A program made the position numbers and the translations under genes. Shown here one piece after another: positions 1 to 7,527 of a DNA stretch of 64,000 bases. The DNA lies in the NCBI GenBank assembly GCA_030407315.1, contig JALQPE010000121.1, forward strand, positions 1-64,000, read 5' to 3'. Every line of letters begins with the position of its first letter. Position 1 is the first letter of the stretch. Under the pieces are notes generated by a model. That model saw only the letters and a program-made list of their open reading frames with translations, ran no database searches and was not told the DNA's origin. This DNA is from Asparagopsis taxiformis. Its lineage: Eukaryota; Rhodophyta; Florideophyceae; Bonnemaisoniales; Bonnemaisoniaceae.

Positions 1-547
1 GCAGGTAGAAAATCCGCTAGAGCGGCAAACCACCCGACAGGTGTCCCGAGCAAGATGACGTAATCCGTCGAGCTGTTGGCTAACCCTAAGGTTTTCCCGG
101 AGAGGGGTTGAACAATAGGTATGCGAACACTGTTCCTGTGGGTCGTAATTCCACTTGAGTTTACGTTACTCTAGAAACCGTGCCTACTGGCTATTCCAGT
201 GGCCGTTTTATACTAAGTCTACTGTAAGCTAGGGTTAGTGGTTAGGAATAAATATCCAGTTAGTGACCAATCAGAACCCAATTACTGGCGCTCGCCTACC
301 CGCGAGGTCATTGCCAATAGGCTTACATTGTAATGTATGGCTGATCAGCCTAAGTTAAAATTTGCCCCTTGTGGGGTCTTGGCCGGGGCCGATAGGCCCG
401 GGTGGGGTTATTTGTCAGCCTTAGCTGGTCCTAAGTATAGGAAACACGCCAGTTGGCTGGTGCCTTCTGATTGGCACATCCCGTAAGTGGGTACCCAATA
501 GGGAAGCGACACGGCTCGATCAGCGAGGACCGCCAGGCGGTACGACA
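1..547 (-). repeat. gypsy-1 3' LTR (left copy), with a 132-bp deletion
   Basis: Matches 11585-12263 nearly base for base. One substitution is visible (position 200 region, C versus A), and 132 bases present at 11635-11766 are missing between positions 50 and 51. The deletion ends share GAG (cccGAG / atgGAG), so it looks like loss between 3-bp direct repeats. The right end is TACGACA, giving the CA of a TG...CA LTR. The first four bases lie outside the window. Confidence 0.95.
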
Positions 548-562
548 CGGCCCCCTCCTGAG
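548..562 (-). other. gypsy-1 3' polypurine tract
   Basis: On the minus strand a purine-rich run (CAGGAGGGGG) ends just before the TGTCG start of the 3' LTR, where the plus-strand primer of an LTR element belongs. It is followed on the plus strand by a 7-bp hairpin with loop TCC (566-582). The 13-mer GGCCCCCTCCTGA recurs at 5443-5455. Confidence 0.75.
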
Positions 563-1047
563 AGATTTGTCGTCCCGACAAAATTTGATCAAATAAAATT
601 ACAATTTTTGGCTGTGGCCGTTGCATTGTGCAATTCAAAATTTTCCCGCGCGCGGCGCGTGCACACTAAATGTGTTGTCCATCCGACTCTTCCCGAGTTC
701 CGCCCGACCGTTTCCTATTGGAATCAATACCTGTTTCAGGTTCATCATCATCCTAACGCAACACAGCGTATTCACCCTTTCGGTGTCCAACTGCGTCCAC
801 GCATTCGCGTCCTTTCCATTATCCCTCAAAGGGTTTTTGCGTCCATCTGCTAAATAATTAGCCGCGTGATCGCACGAGCGGTGCCAATTCGAGGCTTGCA
901 TTCGCCGTTTCGGCCCATTGCCTCGCGATCCCCTTCCTGGGTTGAATAGCGCAGCTCCCTCCCGGAGACTTAAGCCAATAGGCCACTTGTTCGTCCCGCT
1001 TCAGGGTTTTTATCAACGTCCGTCATCCGCCTCTACTGGCTTTTAGG
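563..1047. other. gap between gypsy-1 3' LTR and antisense ORF
   Basis: Holds the hairpin at 566-582 and then AT-rich and mixed sequence. Short frames here lack any recognisable domain. It would contain the promoter of the plus-strand ORF if that ORF is expressed, but I see no clear TATA element. Confidence 0.5.
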
Positions 1048-1827
1048 ATGACCCCTCGTGCTCCGATTCAATTCGAATCCTCTGAAGAGGAAGGAGACAA
1101 TATGGGTTCGCCCAACCGTCCTACCACACGCTCCAGCGTTCGCCGTCCCACGACTCGCCACCAGGCTTCCTCCTCCCGCACCGGGGTTCCGCCTACACCG
1201 GCTAAGTCTTCGTCGACTTCAGCGCCACGCGTGCCGTCAGCCACCGCGGCTCAATCGCAAACGCGAACGCGTTCGACTGCCGCCAAAGGCACCGCTGATC
1301 CAGCGTCGCCTGCTGGCAAGGTTGTGAGTGCGCAAGCACGTTCCGAAGAGACGGTCCCCCCTACCAGGGCAAGCGCACAAGAGCGCGACTCTGTTCCGGC
1401 TGAATCGCCTGCTTCCCCGAAGCCTTCCACCCCAGTGGCAAGTGTCAAACCGTCATCGGTTAATCCGCCGTCACGCGAAGGTGAGTCATCGAAGGCCGCC
1501 GGCCCGTCCCCAAGGGGAGCCATGCCGGCCGACACCGAGGAGGTGATAGAAGTCGTCGCCGAGGGAGGCGCTACGCCCAGGCCAACAAGGCAGCCGAATG
1601 TCAGGCCTTCGCCAAGTTCGCGTCCGATTACTTCTCGTCCTTCCGCCCCGGCGGCTCGTACCTCTTCTGGTCATGACGCTTCAGCGAATCCCTATGAGGA
1701 CTATGGTCGCCGCAACCAGCAAATACTGGCGGACGCTCGAAAGCGTAGAGAAGAAGAGTTGCGCCGCGAGGCTGCTCGAGCAGAAGCCGAGAAGGCTGCA
1801 GCCGAAAGGCTAATGCTCAACCTGTAG
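1048..1827 (+). CDS. gypsy-1 antisense ORF, N-terminal fragment (Ser/Pro/Thr-rich)
   Basis: 259 codons on the strand opposite to gag-pol. The start MTPRAPIQFESSEEEG is acidic; the rest is a long disordered stretch rich in Ser, Pro, Ala, Thr and Arg, ending in a Glu/Arg/Ala-rich helical segment. The frame breaks near 1803-1827. Moving to frame 3 keeps the same composition and leads into the 1803-2411 segment, so this looks like the front of one longer protein ending at 4312 with two frameshifts. No known domain is recognised. Gypsy-2 has a comparable ORF beginning with a similar disordered region (18363). Expression from this strand is inference. Confidence 0.6.
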   Translation: MTPRAPIQFESSEEEGDNMGSPNRPTTRSSVRRPTTRHQASSSRTGVPPTPAKSSSTSAPRVPSATAAQSQTRTRSTAAKGTADPASPAGKVVSAQARSEETVPPTRASAQERDSVPAESPASPKPSTPVASVKPSSVNPPSREGESSKAAGPSPRGAMPADTEEVIEVVAEGGATPRPTRQPNVRPSPSSRPITSRPSAPAARTSSGHDASANPYEDYGRRNQQILADARKRREEELRREAARAEAEKAAAERLMLNL

Positions 1828-2411
1828 AGAAGGTCCTAGACCCATATGCCTCTACTGGCAGAGTTACCCGAAGTGGGTCTGGTGCGGCTGCCGCCGATGC
1901 CTCTGTAGGCGTAAGACCGTCGGGCACCGCCCTAGTTGACCCTTACGCGGTTGCGTCTGCCCCAGCACCAGCTGTTCCGTCACACGACACTCCCCCTCGG
2001 GCACCTAAGCCGACTGCCAATTGGCGCTCCATGGGAGAATTCTACCCAGCAAATGCTGATGAGCTGGTGGTATTCGACTCGCAGGCCTTGCCTTTCAGGC
2101 GTGAGCTCGCCGCTCCTTGGGAACACTACCCGTTTGCGCGACTCCCTCGTAGGGACTTTACGGATCGCCCGAGAAGCGAGTTACGTCGCGATATGCTTCT
2201 CATGAGCTCCCTCCGGGGTCAAAACCATCAGGTTCAAAACGAATGTTGGTCGGCTTACGCCCGTCTCCCCTCGAGTCGCCCTATGCGTCACTTCCGTGTC
2301 CCCCATACGCTATGCAGCGACAGGACTTTCCTGCTCCATCCCGGAGATGCGCTTTACGTCGAACGTATGAATCGTCGCTTGTTCCAAGAGGATCGTACCA
2401 AGGCTCCGTAG
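1803..2411 (+). CDS. gypsy-1 antisense ORF, middle fragment
   Basis: Frame 3 is open from about 1803 to the stop at 2411, with an internal Met at 2031 (MGEFYPANADELVVF). Part of the C-terminal end (HPGDALYVERMNRRLFQED) resembles CDAYFLEDAADERLVRHLAR in the gypsy-2 antisense ORF by eye. A second frameshift near 2385-2411 moves the reading into the frame of the large 2243-4312 ORF, which then continues without a break. The fragment is best read as the middle of one decayed antisense gene. Confidence 0.55.
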   Translation, partial: RKANAQPVEKVLDPYASTGRVTRSGSGAAAADASVGVRPSGTALVDPYAVASAPAPAVPSHDTPPRAPKPTANWRSMGEFYPANADELVVFDSQALPFRRELAAPWEHYPFARLPRRDFTDRPRSELRRDMLLMSSLRGQNHQVQNECWSAYARLPSSRPMRHFRVPHTLCSDRTFLLHPGDALYVERMNRRLFQEDRTKAP

Positions 2412-4312
2412 CGGACATGCCGATGATTCGGTCTCGCTGGTTTGCGTATCCTCCACGTCCCGATACGGGTAGCTATGAGCATCATATGCGTTTGCACGCT
2501 AGGGTTACTTCCCGAAGGATGGGGCGTCAGGTGACGGCGAACGATTATCGCGTGTTCGCGCACCGTCATGGTAGCTCTGCTGAGCCGGCCACTAGGCCCA
2601 TGAAGGTAGCTAGGGAAGCTTTGGACCCGCTATGGGATGATCCCACTTGGGAAGGCAAGTCATCTCCACCGATGTGTTTGCCCGTTGCCGACCCTCCGTC
2701 GCTGGTGTATTTCCATAATTCCGCTCTTCGCGACGCGCCCGAATGGCGAATGGACAGGTTCCGATCGTACCTCGAGTTGGAGAGGGATATCCTTATAGGG
2801 ATCGAGTTGGCTCGTACCGCCGAGACGCGGGGTTTTGTGCCGGTGATGGCGGAGGAACTCCTCAATAGGGTGAGCAGTACTTGGTACGATATCCCGAAGG
2901 TTCCGGTGTCGGACGTGGTCCCCTATAGTCGGGAGTTACCTGGTTCGGTAGTGCGTCGGTTGCTGAAGGTGGCCCTTGGGGGTGATGATTATCCGCAGGA
3001 ATTGGTCAGTACCAACATCACGGGAGTGGCACCGGAGAAGGTGGTTATCTACAGGACTGTTGACTTGCCGGTGAGGGCGTTACGTATTAACGTGTTAAAC
3101 CATCGAGATGGTACAGTCGCAGAGCTGCCGCCTTATCGCAGAGATGGTGAGTTCACCGAAGATGGGTATTACGGCGTGGAGCCTGACAGGTATTCCGACG
3201 GTCATCCCGACTCTTACAAATATCAGCCTGTTGGCGAGGCATTTGTGCCGCGTCCGTGGTGGACAGCCGCCGAGGCGGGAGGCCCAGCTGGGCGTTCGCC
3301 TTACGCAGGACGGAGCTTCGCTCCTGTTGCTTCCTTACCACCCAGTGGTGCTGATGACTTGTACGAAAGTCAGGTCCCGATGACCGTCGCGCCTACCGCG
3401 CCAACCCCTCAGCCTACAGCTGCCCCTTCATCCCAAGTGGGTCCCGCCATGGAGGCGCTTCTGACATCAGACCAAGGCTCTGAGCCATCCGTGAACGGTG
3501 ATGATGTAGTCACGCGTCAGCCTCCTGCTGTTGATATCCTACGTGGGGAATTGTCGAGTCGCGAATTGCTATCGATTCCGCATGTGCGGCGGTTGGCCGA
3601 TGATCTCGGGGATGGTACGGTGGCTTCCATTTTTGCCTCTGCCAATGGGCGTTACATCGTAAGATCCGCGTTGGATGGACTCGCATTGTCGTGCATCACG
3701 TTAGCTGCTCGCTATAAACAAGGACGCGAACAGCGTAACATCGCCCGAGAGCGTCGCCGCACAGCGGATAGGGAGGTTGAGGCCGCACGCCTGGAGGCAG
3801 CAGAATTGCGAACCCGGGTTGGGGAATTAGAAGGTGAGTTGGAGGACGCCAGGCGTCTACTGCAGCAAGCAGTTATTCCCGAAGAGGGTGGCGAGGAGGC
3901 AGTTCAGCCTGGTTACTCGCGTCGTCGCGCTCGATCTCCCGATGAGGGTCTTCCCGAACGCAACGTGCGTACTCGTCTTCATTCCCCCGTGGGTGCTGCG
4001 GATGCTAGTAATCCTTTACTTGCGCGTCTTGATGCCCGGTTAGGGTCGCCTGAGTCGCCAGATGTTTCTCCGCCTCCCGCGTCCATCCCAGCAGTTGGGT
4101 TATCCGCCTCTGCGGTTGCGTCTTCGCATGGCCCTGTGCCTGCCCGTCGTCGGGGTTCTAGTGCAGTTCCGCAACGCGGTTTGCGTCGTAATCCTACCTT
4201 CGCAAGGGTTGCACCCCGCCATCCTCGTCCTTCGACGAATGTACGCGCTCCTGCCCCTACGGCACCGTCTGCCTCTCATCGGCCTCGGCCTTCTAGCCAT
4301 TATCGTCGCTAA
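2243..4312 (+). CDS. gypsy-1 antisense ORF, main part with coiled coil
   Basis: Long open frame on the strand opposite to gag-pol, lying between the chromodomain ORF and the 3' LTR; its authentic reading probably begins near 2390. It contains a folded-looking middle (residues about 60-330), a Pro/Ser-rich linker, a charged coiled coil (about 500-560, pattern RRRTADREVEAARLEAAELR) and a basic, Pro/Ser-rich tail. No signal peptide or membrane segment is visible, so it does not look like an envelope gene. Blocks resemble the gypsy-2 antisense ORF: a Pro-Ser-hydrophobic block followed by an amphipathic helix (LERDILIGIELARTAE), then the coiled coil. Extra antisense ORFs at this position are known in plant Tat-lineage gypsy elements; function here is unknown. 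Confidence 0.65.
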   Translation: MLVGLRPSPLESPYASLPCPPYAMQRQDFPAPSRRCALRRTYESSLVPRGSYQGSVADMPMIRSRWFAYPPRPDTGSYEHHMRLHARVTSRRMGRQVTANDYRVFAHRHGSSAEPATRPMKVAREALDPLWDDPTWEGKSSPPMCLPVADPPSLVYFHNSALRDAPEWRMDRFRSYLELERDILIGIELARTAETRGFVPVMAEELLNRVSSTWYDIPKVPVSDVVPYSRELPGSVVRRLLKVALGGDDYPQELVSTNITGVAPEKVVIYRTVDLPVRALRINVLNHRDGTVAELPPYRRDGEFTEDGYYGVEPDRYSDGHPDSYKYQPVGEAFVPRPWWTAAEAGGPAGRSPYAGRSFAPVASLPPSGADDLYESQVPMTVAPTAPTPQPTAAPSSQVGPAMEALLTSDQGSEPSVNGDDVVTRQPPAVDILRGELSSRELLSIPHVRRLADDLGDGTVASIFASANGRYIVRSALDGLALSCITLAARYKQGREQRNIARERRRTADREVEAARLEAAELRTRVGELEGELEDARRLLQQAVIPEEGGEEAVQPGYSRRRARSPDEGLPERNVRTRLHSPVGAADASNPLLARLDARLGSPESPDVSPPPASIPAVGLSASAVASSHGPVPARRRGSSAVPQRGLRRNPTFARVAPRHPRPSTNVRAPAPTAPSASHRPRPSSHYRR

Positions 4313-4602
4313 GGACTGGCAATTGCCTTTGGGAGAATAACCTCTAACGGTAGTTTGAACACGCTTTTGCGTTGCGCCATTGTTCATCAGGTAGTCCTGA
4401 GGCACCTCTGAGGTACATTAAAGATGCATCATCACGCTGACGTGCGGATTTGTTTGTTGAAACCCTTTTTTGGTCAATTTTTTTTCATTTCCTGAAATCT
4501 AAATTTCCACAGTGGCTCCGGTTGGCGGTGATAAAGTGCGCCCTTTTTGGCTTGACCCTCCGAGGTTTGGTAGCTCCACCCAGTGGGTACCTTGTTAGGT
4601 TC
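4313..4602. other. gap between convergent antisense ORF and chromodomain ORF
   Basis: Short intergenic stretch where the plus-strand antisense ORF (ending 4312) and the minus-strand chromodomain ORF (ending 4603) converge. No ORF of note or clear terminator motif is seen. Confidence 0.5.
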
Positions 4603-5232
4603 TTATCCCTGTGGGGTTATTCTACTTCTTCCCTCTCTTGGGTTTGCGCGTGCGCGCTCGGCGCGGTTGCCTGTCACCTTCGCGGTGTTGCTTCGACGGA
4701 AGTACCTTGATGCCCATTCAGGGGGGACGTTCGCGCGTTGCGTCCATGTCGGCTTTCGGTAGCCATACCATTTCACCAGGAACCATTGTTCCCCGTCGTC
4801 GTCAGTGACGTAATCGATGAGATCATCGATGGGATATTCCTCCTCTGAGGTTGCGCGTTCGGCGTCGCTACTTCCCTCTGGGGTTTCCTTCGTCCCTTCA
4901 GGGAGAGCTACTCGTTCCGAGTTCGGCTGCGTGCCCTGTGGCGCTTTCTCTTGTTCCCCATTGGGGGTGGTTTCCAAAGACCTTACGGGGTTTGCCGTGG
5001 CTATCTTCTTCTTCGCACTTGAGCGAGTGTGTCGACCCGGTTTGGGTTTTGCCAAATGGGCGGGTGCTTGACTTGCTTGGTTCGCTATGCGAAGTTCGGC
5101 TCCCGATGGAGGGTTCGCGTCCCGTTGAGGGGAAGTCGGCGTTTGTACGCGTGCTTTGATTGAGCGTCGCCTGGTCGCGTTTGCGTTGGTCAAATGCCTT
5201 GGGGCTGAGTCTGTGGCGTCGGTGCCTGCCAT
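4603..5232 (-). CDS. gypsy-1 stand-alone chromodomain ORF
   Basis: 209 codons. Residues 1-125 are low-complexity and basic, with TRSSAKKK-type segments. Residues about 130-185 form a chromodomain (YPIDDLIDYVTDDDGEQWFL, then VKWYGY, then TWTQRANVPPEW). Chromodomains on gypsy integrases bind histone or heterochromatin marks and steer insertion. In chromoviruses the domain normally ends the integrase; here it is a separate ORF about 340 bp beyond the integrase stop (5569), with the internal polypurine tract between. One aromatic-cage position appears to be retained (KWYGY); the canonical W-x-P-x-x-N-L segment is degenerate. How it is translated (own transcript, splicing or frameshift) is not visible. 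Confidence 0.8.
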   Translation of the reverse strand: MAGTDATDSAPRHLTNANATRRRSIKARVQTPTSPQRDANPPSGAELRIANQASQAPAHLAKPKPGRHTRSSAKKKIATANPVRSLETTPNGEQEKAPQGTQPNSERVALPEGTKETPEGSSDAERATSEEEYPIDDLIDYVTDDDGEQWFLVKWYGYRKPTWTQRANVPPEWASRYFRRSNTAKVTGNRAERARANPREGRSRITPQG

Positions 5233-5440
5233 ACTTTGGCGAGTTGCTCGCTTGTGCGAGAGCCCTGTCAGGGTTGACCTTGGGGTTGCTGGCAGTTGTG
5301 TGCGATGCCGGTCGTTACCGGGGTGGGTAAACGACTTGGGTCGTACGTCGTTCCCAATTGTGGGTGAGTTACCAGGTGGTGAAAGTTAGTGTTCATCCCG
5401 AGAGGGAGTTGCAAAATTTTTGCTTACGCGCACAGCGTCG

Positions 5441-5478
5441 GGGGCCCCCTCCTGAAGGGTGGTTTGTCCCAAACCACT
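5441..5478 (-). other. gypsy-1 internal polypurine-tract copy with adjacent hairpin
   Basis: 5443-5455 repeats the 13-mer GGCCCCCTCCTGA found at the 3' polypurine tract (549-561). Like that copy it is followed by a hairpin with a TCC loop: stem 5459-5466 pairs with 5470-5477. The 3' copy has stem 566-572 / 576-582, also with loop TCC. An internal copy between integrase and the chromodomain ORF resembles the central polypurine tracts of some retroelements. Confidence 0.6.
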
Positions 5479-5568
5479 ACCTTCAGGTGTTATCCTAATT
5501 GTAGGTTGTCGTGGAGACGATGGTTGATCCCTGAAGGCGTATTCCTGATTAGGAGTTGGCGGAAGTGA

Positions 5569-7527
5569 TTAGCTTTGTGCGTTCTGTTGGCCGTCGCCCG
5601 TCGGTTGGCGTGATTGTGTATTTGGCGCGAGGGCATCTGCACCTGATGGTGACGCTTGTGCGTTAGCGGCATGTAGCCTAGGTGGTAAGGTTGGTTCCTC
5701 GGTCGGTCGCGGAGCGAGTGCAACTCTATCGAGACTAACCTTTTCGGTGATACCATCGCGGTTGATGTAAACCGTTCGTCGTCCGGCACGGATAACCCTA
5801 TAGGGACCTTGAGCTATTGGAGTTAGCTTGTTCCGTTCACGGACTTCTGGATTATCCAGATAAACGTAATCATCGGTAGTGATGAGTCGTTTAGACTTCC
5901 GGATTGACCGGTCGAAGTTACGCTTGTAGCGTGCTTGCGCGCTGTGAAGGCGTTTACCTGCCATATCAATGGTATCCGTAATACGGCGTAAGAAGTCTTG
6001 CTTCGTGAACGCGTCTGGCGTTGCCCTCCTTTTCACCGAATGGTGTGTCGCATATGGCGGTGGAGGTCGGCTTAGGATGAGGTCGAAGGGTGTAGTTCCC
6101 GTTGTGCGATGCACGTGCGTGTTGTACGCATAGGTTAACGCTGATGCGTAGACATCCCAGTCGTCCTGGTTATCATTAACGTAATTACGTAGCATGCTCA
6201 ATAGAGTACGGTTATACCGTTCGACTTGCCCATTTGTCTGGGGATGGTAAGCCGTCGTGAAGACGTTCTTCGTTCCTAACTGGAGGCAGACAGCCTGGAA
6301 GAACTTCGACGCAAATTGCGGACCGTTATCGGATAGTAATGTCCGTGGAGGACCATACTTAAACACCCAATGTGTACAAAAGGCTACTGCCACATGGTAA
6401 GCCGTAATGCTTCGCAGGGGCACCACTTGGGTGAGCTTGGAGAAGCGACATGAAATCACCAGTAGGTGCACGTTACCTTTCTTGGTACGAGGTAGAGGAC
6501 CGAGGAGGTCAATTGCAACGTCATCCAATGGTGTGGTAGCTGGGAACAGCTGGAGGGTACTCGCATGTTTGCGCAACCGTAATCGGTTTCTCGCGCACGC
6601 TGAACAGCGTTCAACCGTTCCGGTTATGTCCGCAGCCATTGCAGGCCAGTAGTACGATAGGCGCATCGTGTCGTACATGCGATTCTGACCAGGATGTCCT
6701 GCCAATATGCCGTGGTGGCACATCGTCAATAGACGTTGCCGTAAGGCTTTAGGTACTACAATTTGGGATGACCCATCCAGTCTGGACTTCCTACAAAGGA
6801 CACCGTCTTCATCTTCGAAGAAGAGAGAGTCAGACTTCTGCGAGGCCAGGGCCTGTTGACAGAAGTCGTCCGTTCGTTGCTCTTCGAGCCACTCTTGGAG
6901 AGTTATCGGGCAGTAGTTTTCCGTTTGCGGATGAGTTGTTAAGACGGGTGTACCGTTGCGATTAGGCGCCTCCTTGGCGTGGTCTCTTGCTAGAGAAAGG
7001 TCGTAGAACCAAACATCAGTGTCATCATCCAAGGATGTTTCACCTTGCGGTGCGTGCGTGGCCAACAGAGTTGGTATTTCATCGTCAATAGTGACGGGCG
7101 TCTCGCCGTTAGTTTCAACACGCGAAAGGGCGTCTGGTAGTTGGTGAACCCGACCGGGTCGGTAGACTATTTGATAGTCAAATTCCGCAAGTCGGAGGCG
7201 CCAACGGCATAGTCTCCCTGAAGGGTCGTTGATATTCATGAGCCAACGCAGCGCGTTATGGTCCGTCCGGACTACAAACTTTGTTTGCTCCAAGTATGGA
7301 CGTAGGATAGTGACAGCCCATACGACGGCTAGACATTCACGCTCCGTAGGGGAGTAACCTCTTTCAGGTTTAGTCAAGGTCCGCGACCAATAGCCAATTG
7401 GCTTGAGATCGTTCTCTTCCCCTTGCTGCTGAAGCAGAGCGCATCCTATTTGGTATGCGGAAGCGTCCGTGTCTACGGTGTAGGGTTGACCCAACTTGGG
7501 TAGAGCCAGTATCGGCGGCTTGGTCAT
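5569..7527 (-). CDS. gypsy-1 pol, second part: RNase H and integrase
   Basis: 652 codons. RNase H lies at about residues 14-130 (DTDAS at 19-23, TERE at 61-64, RTDH at 88-91). The integrase zinc-binding HHCC has His near 271-278 and Cys at 308 and 311. The catalytic core has Asp340 (VAIDLLGP), Asp400 (SDNGPQF) and Glu436 (NGQVERYN), exactly the D-x59-D-x35-E spacing of gypsy integrases. A C-terminal region with the motif LTPIAQGPYRVI ends in a low-complexity tail. The natural protein is continuous with the upstream frame; the ATG at 7527 follows a frameshift near 7556 in a GCGCGCG run and may not be a true start. Confidence 0.92.
   Translation of the reverse strand: MTKPPILALPKLGQPYTVDTDASAYQIGCALLQQQGEENDLKPIGYWSRTLTKPERGYSPTERECLAVVWAVTILRPYLEQTKFVVRTDHNALRWLMNINDPSGRLCRWRLRLAEFDYQIVYRPGRVHQLPDALSRVETNGETPVTIDDEIPTLLATHAPQGETSLDDDTDVWFYDLSLARDHAKEAPNRNGTPVLTTHPQTENYCPITLQEWLEEQRTDDFCQQALASQKSDSLFFEDEDGVLCRKSRLDGSSQIVVPKALRQRLLTMCHHGILAGHPGQNRMYDTMRLSYYWPAMAADITGTVERCSACARNRLRLRKHASTLQLFPATTPLDDVAIDLLGPLPRTKKGNVHLLVISCRFSKLTQVVPLRSITAYHVAVAFCTHWVFKYGPPRTLLSDNGPQFASKFFQAVCLQLGTKNVFTTAYHPQTNGQVERYNRTLLSMLRNYVNDNQDDWDVYASALTYAYNTHVHRTTGTTPFDLILSRPPPPYATHHSVKRRATPDAFTKQDFLRRITDTIDMAGKRLHSAQARYKRNFDRSIRKSKRLITTDDYVYLDNPEVRERNKLTPIAQGPYRVIRAGRRTVYINRDGITEKVSLDRVALAPRPTEEPTLPPRLHAANAQASPSGADALAPNTQSRQPTGDGQQNAQS

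Noticed and set aside
1048..4312. Envelope gene of gypsy-1
   Set aside because: It lies on the opposite strand and has no signal peptide, membrane span or glycoprotein-like Cys pattern.
5156..5389. Small plus-strand ORFs over the chromodomain gene and leader
   Set aside because: Shadows of the minus-strand chromodomain ORF, without recognisable features.
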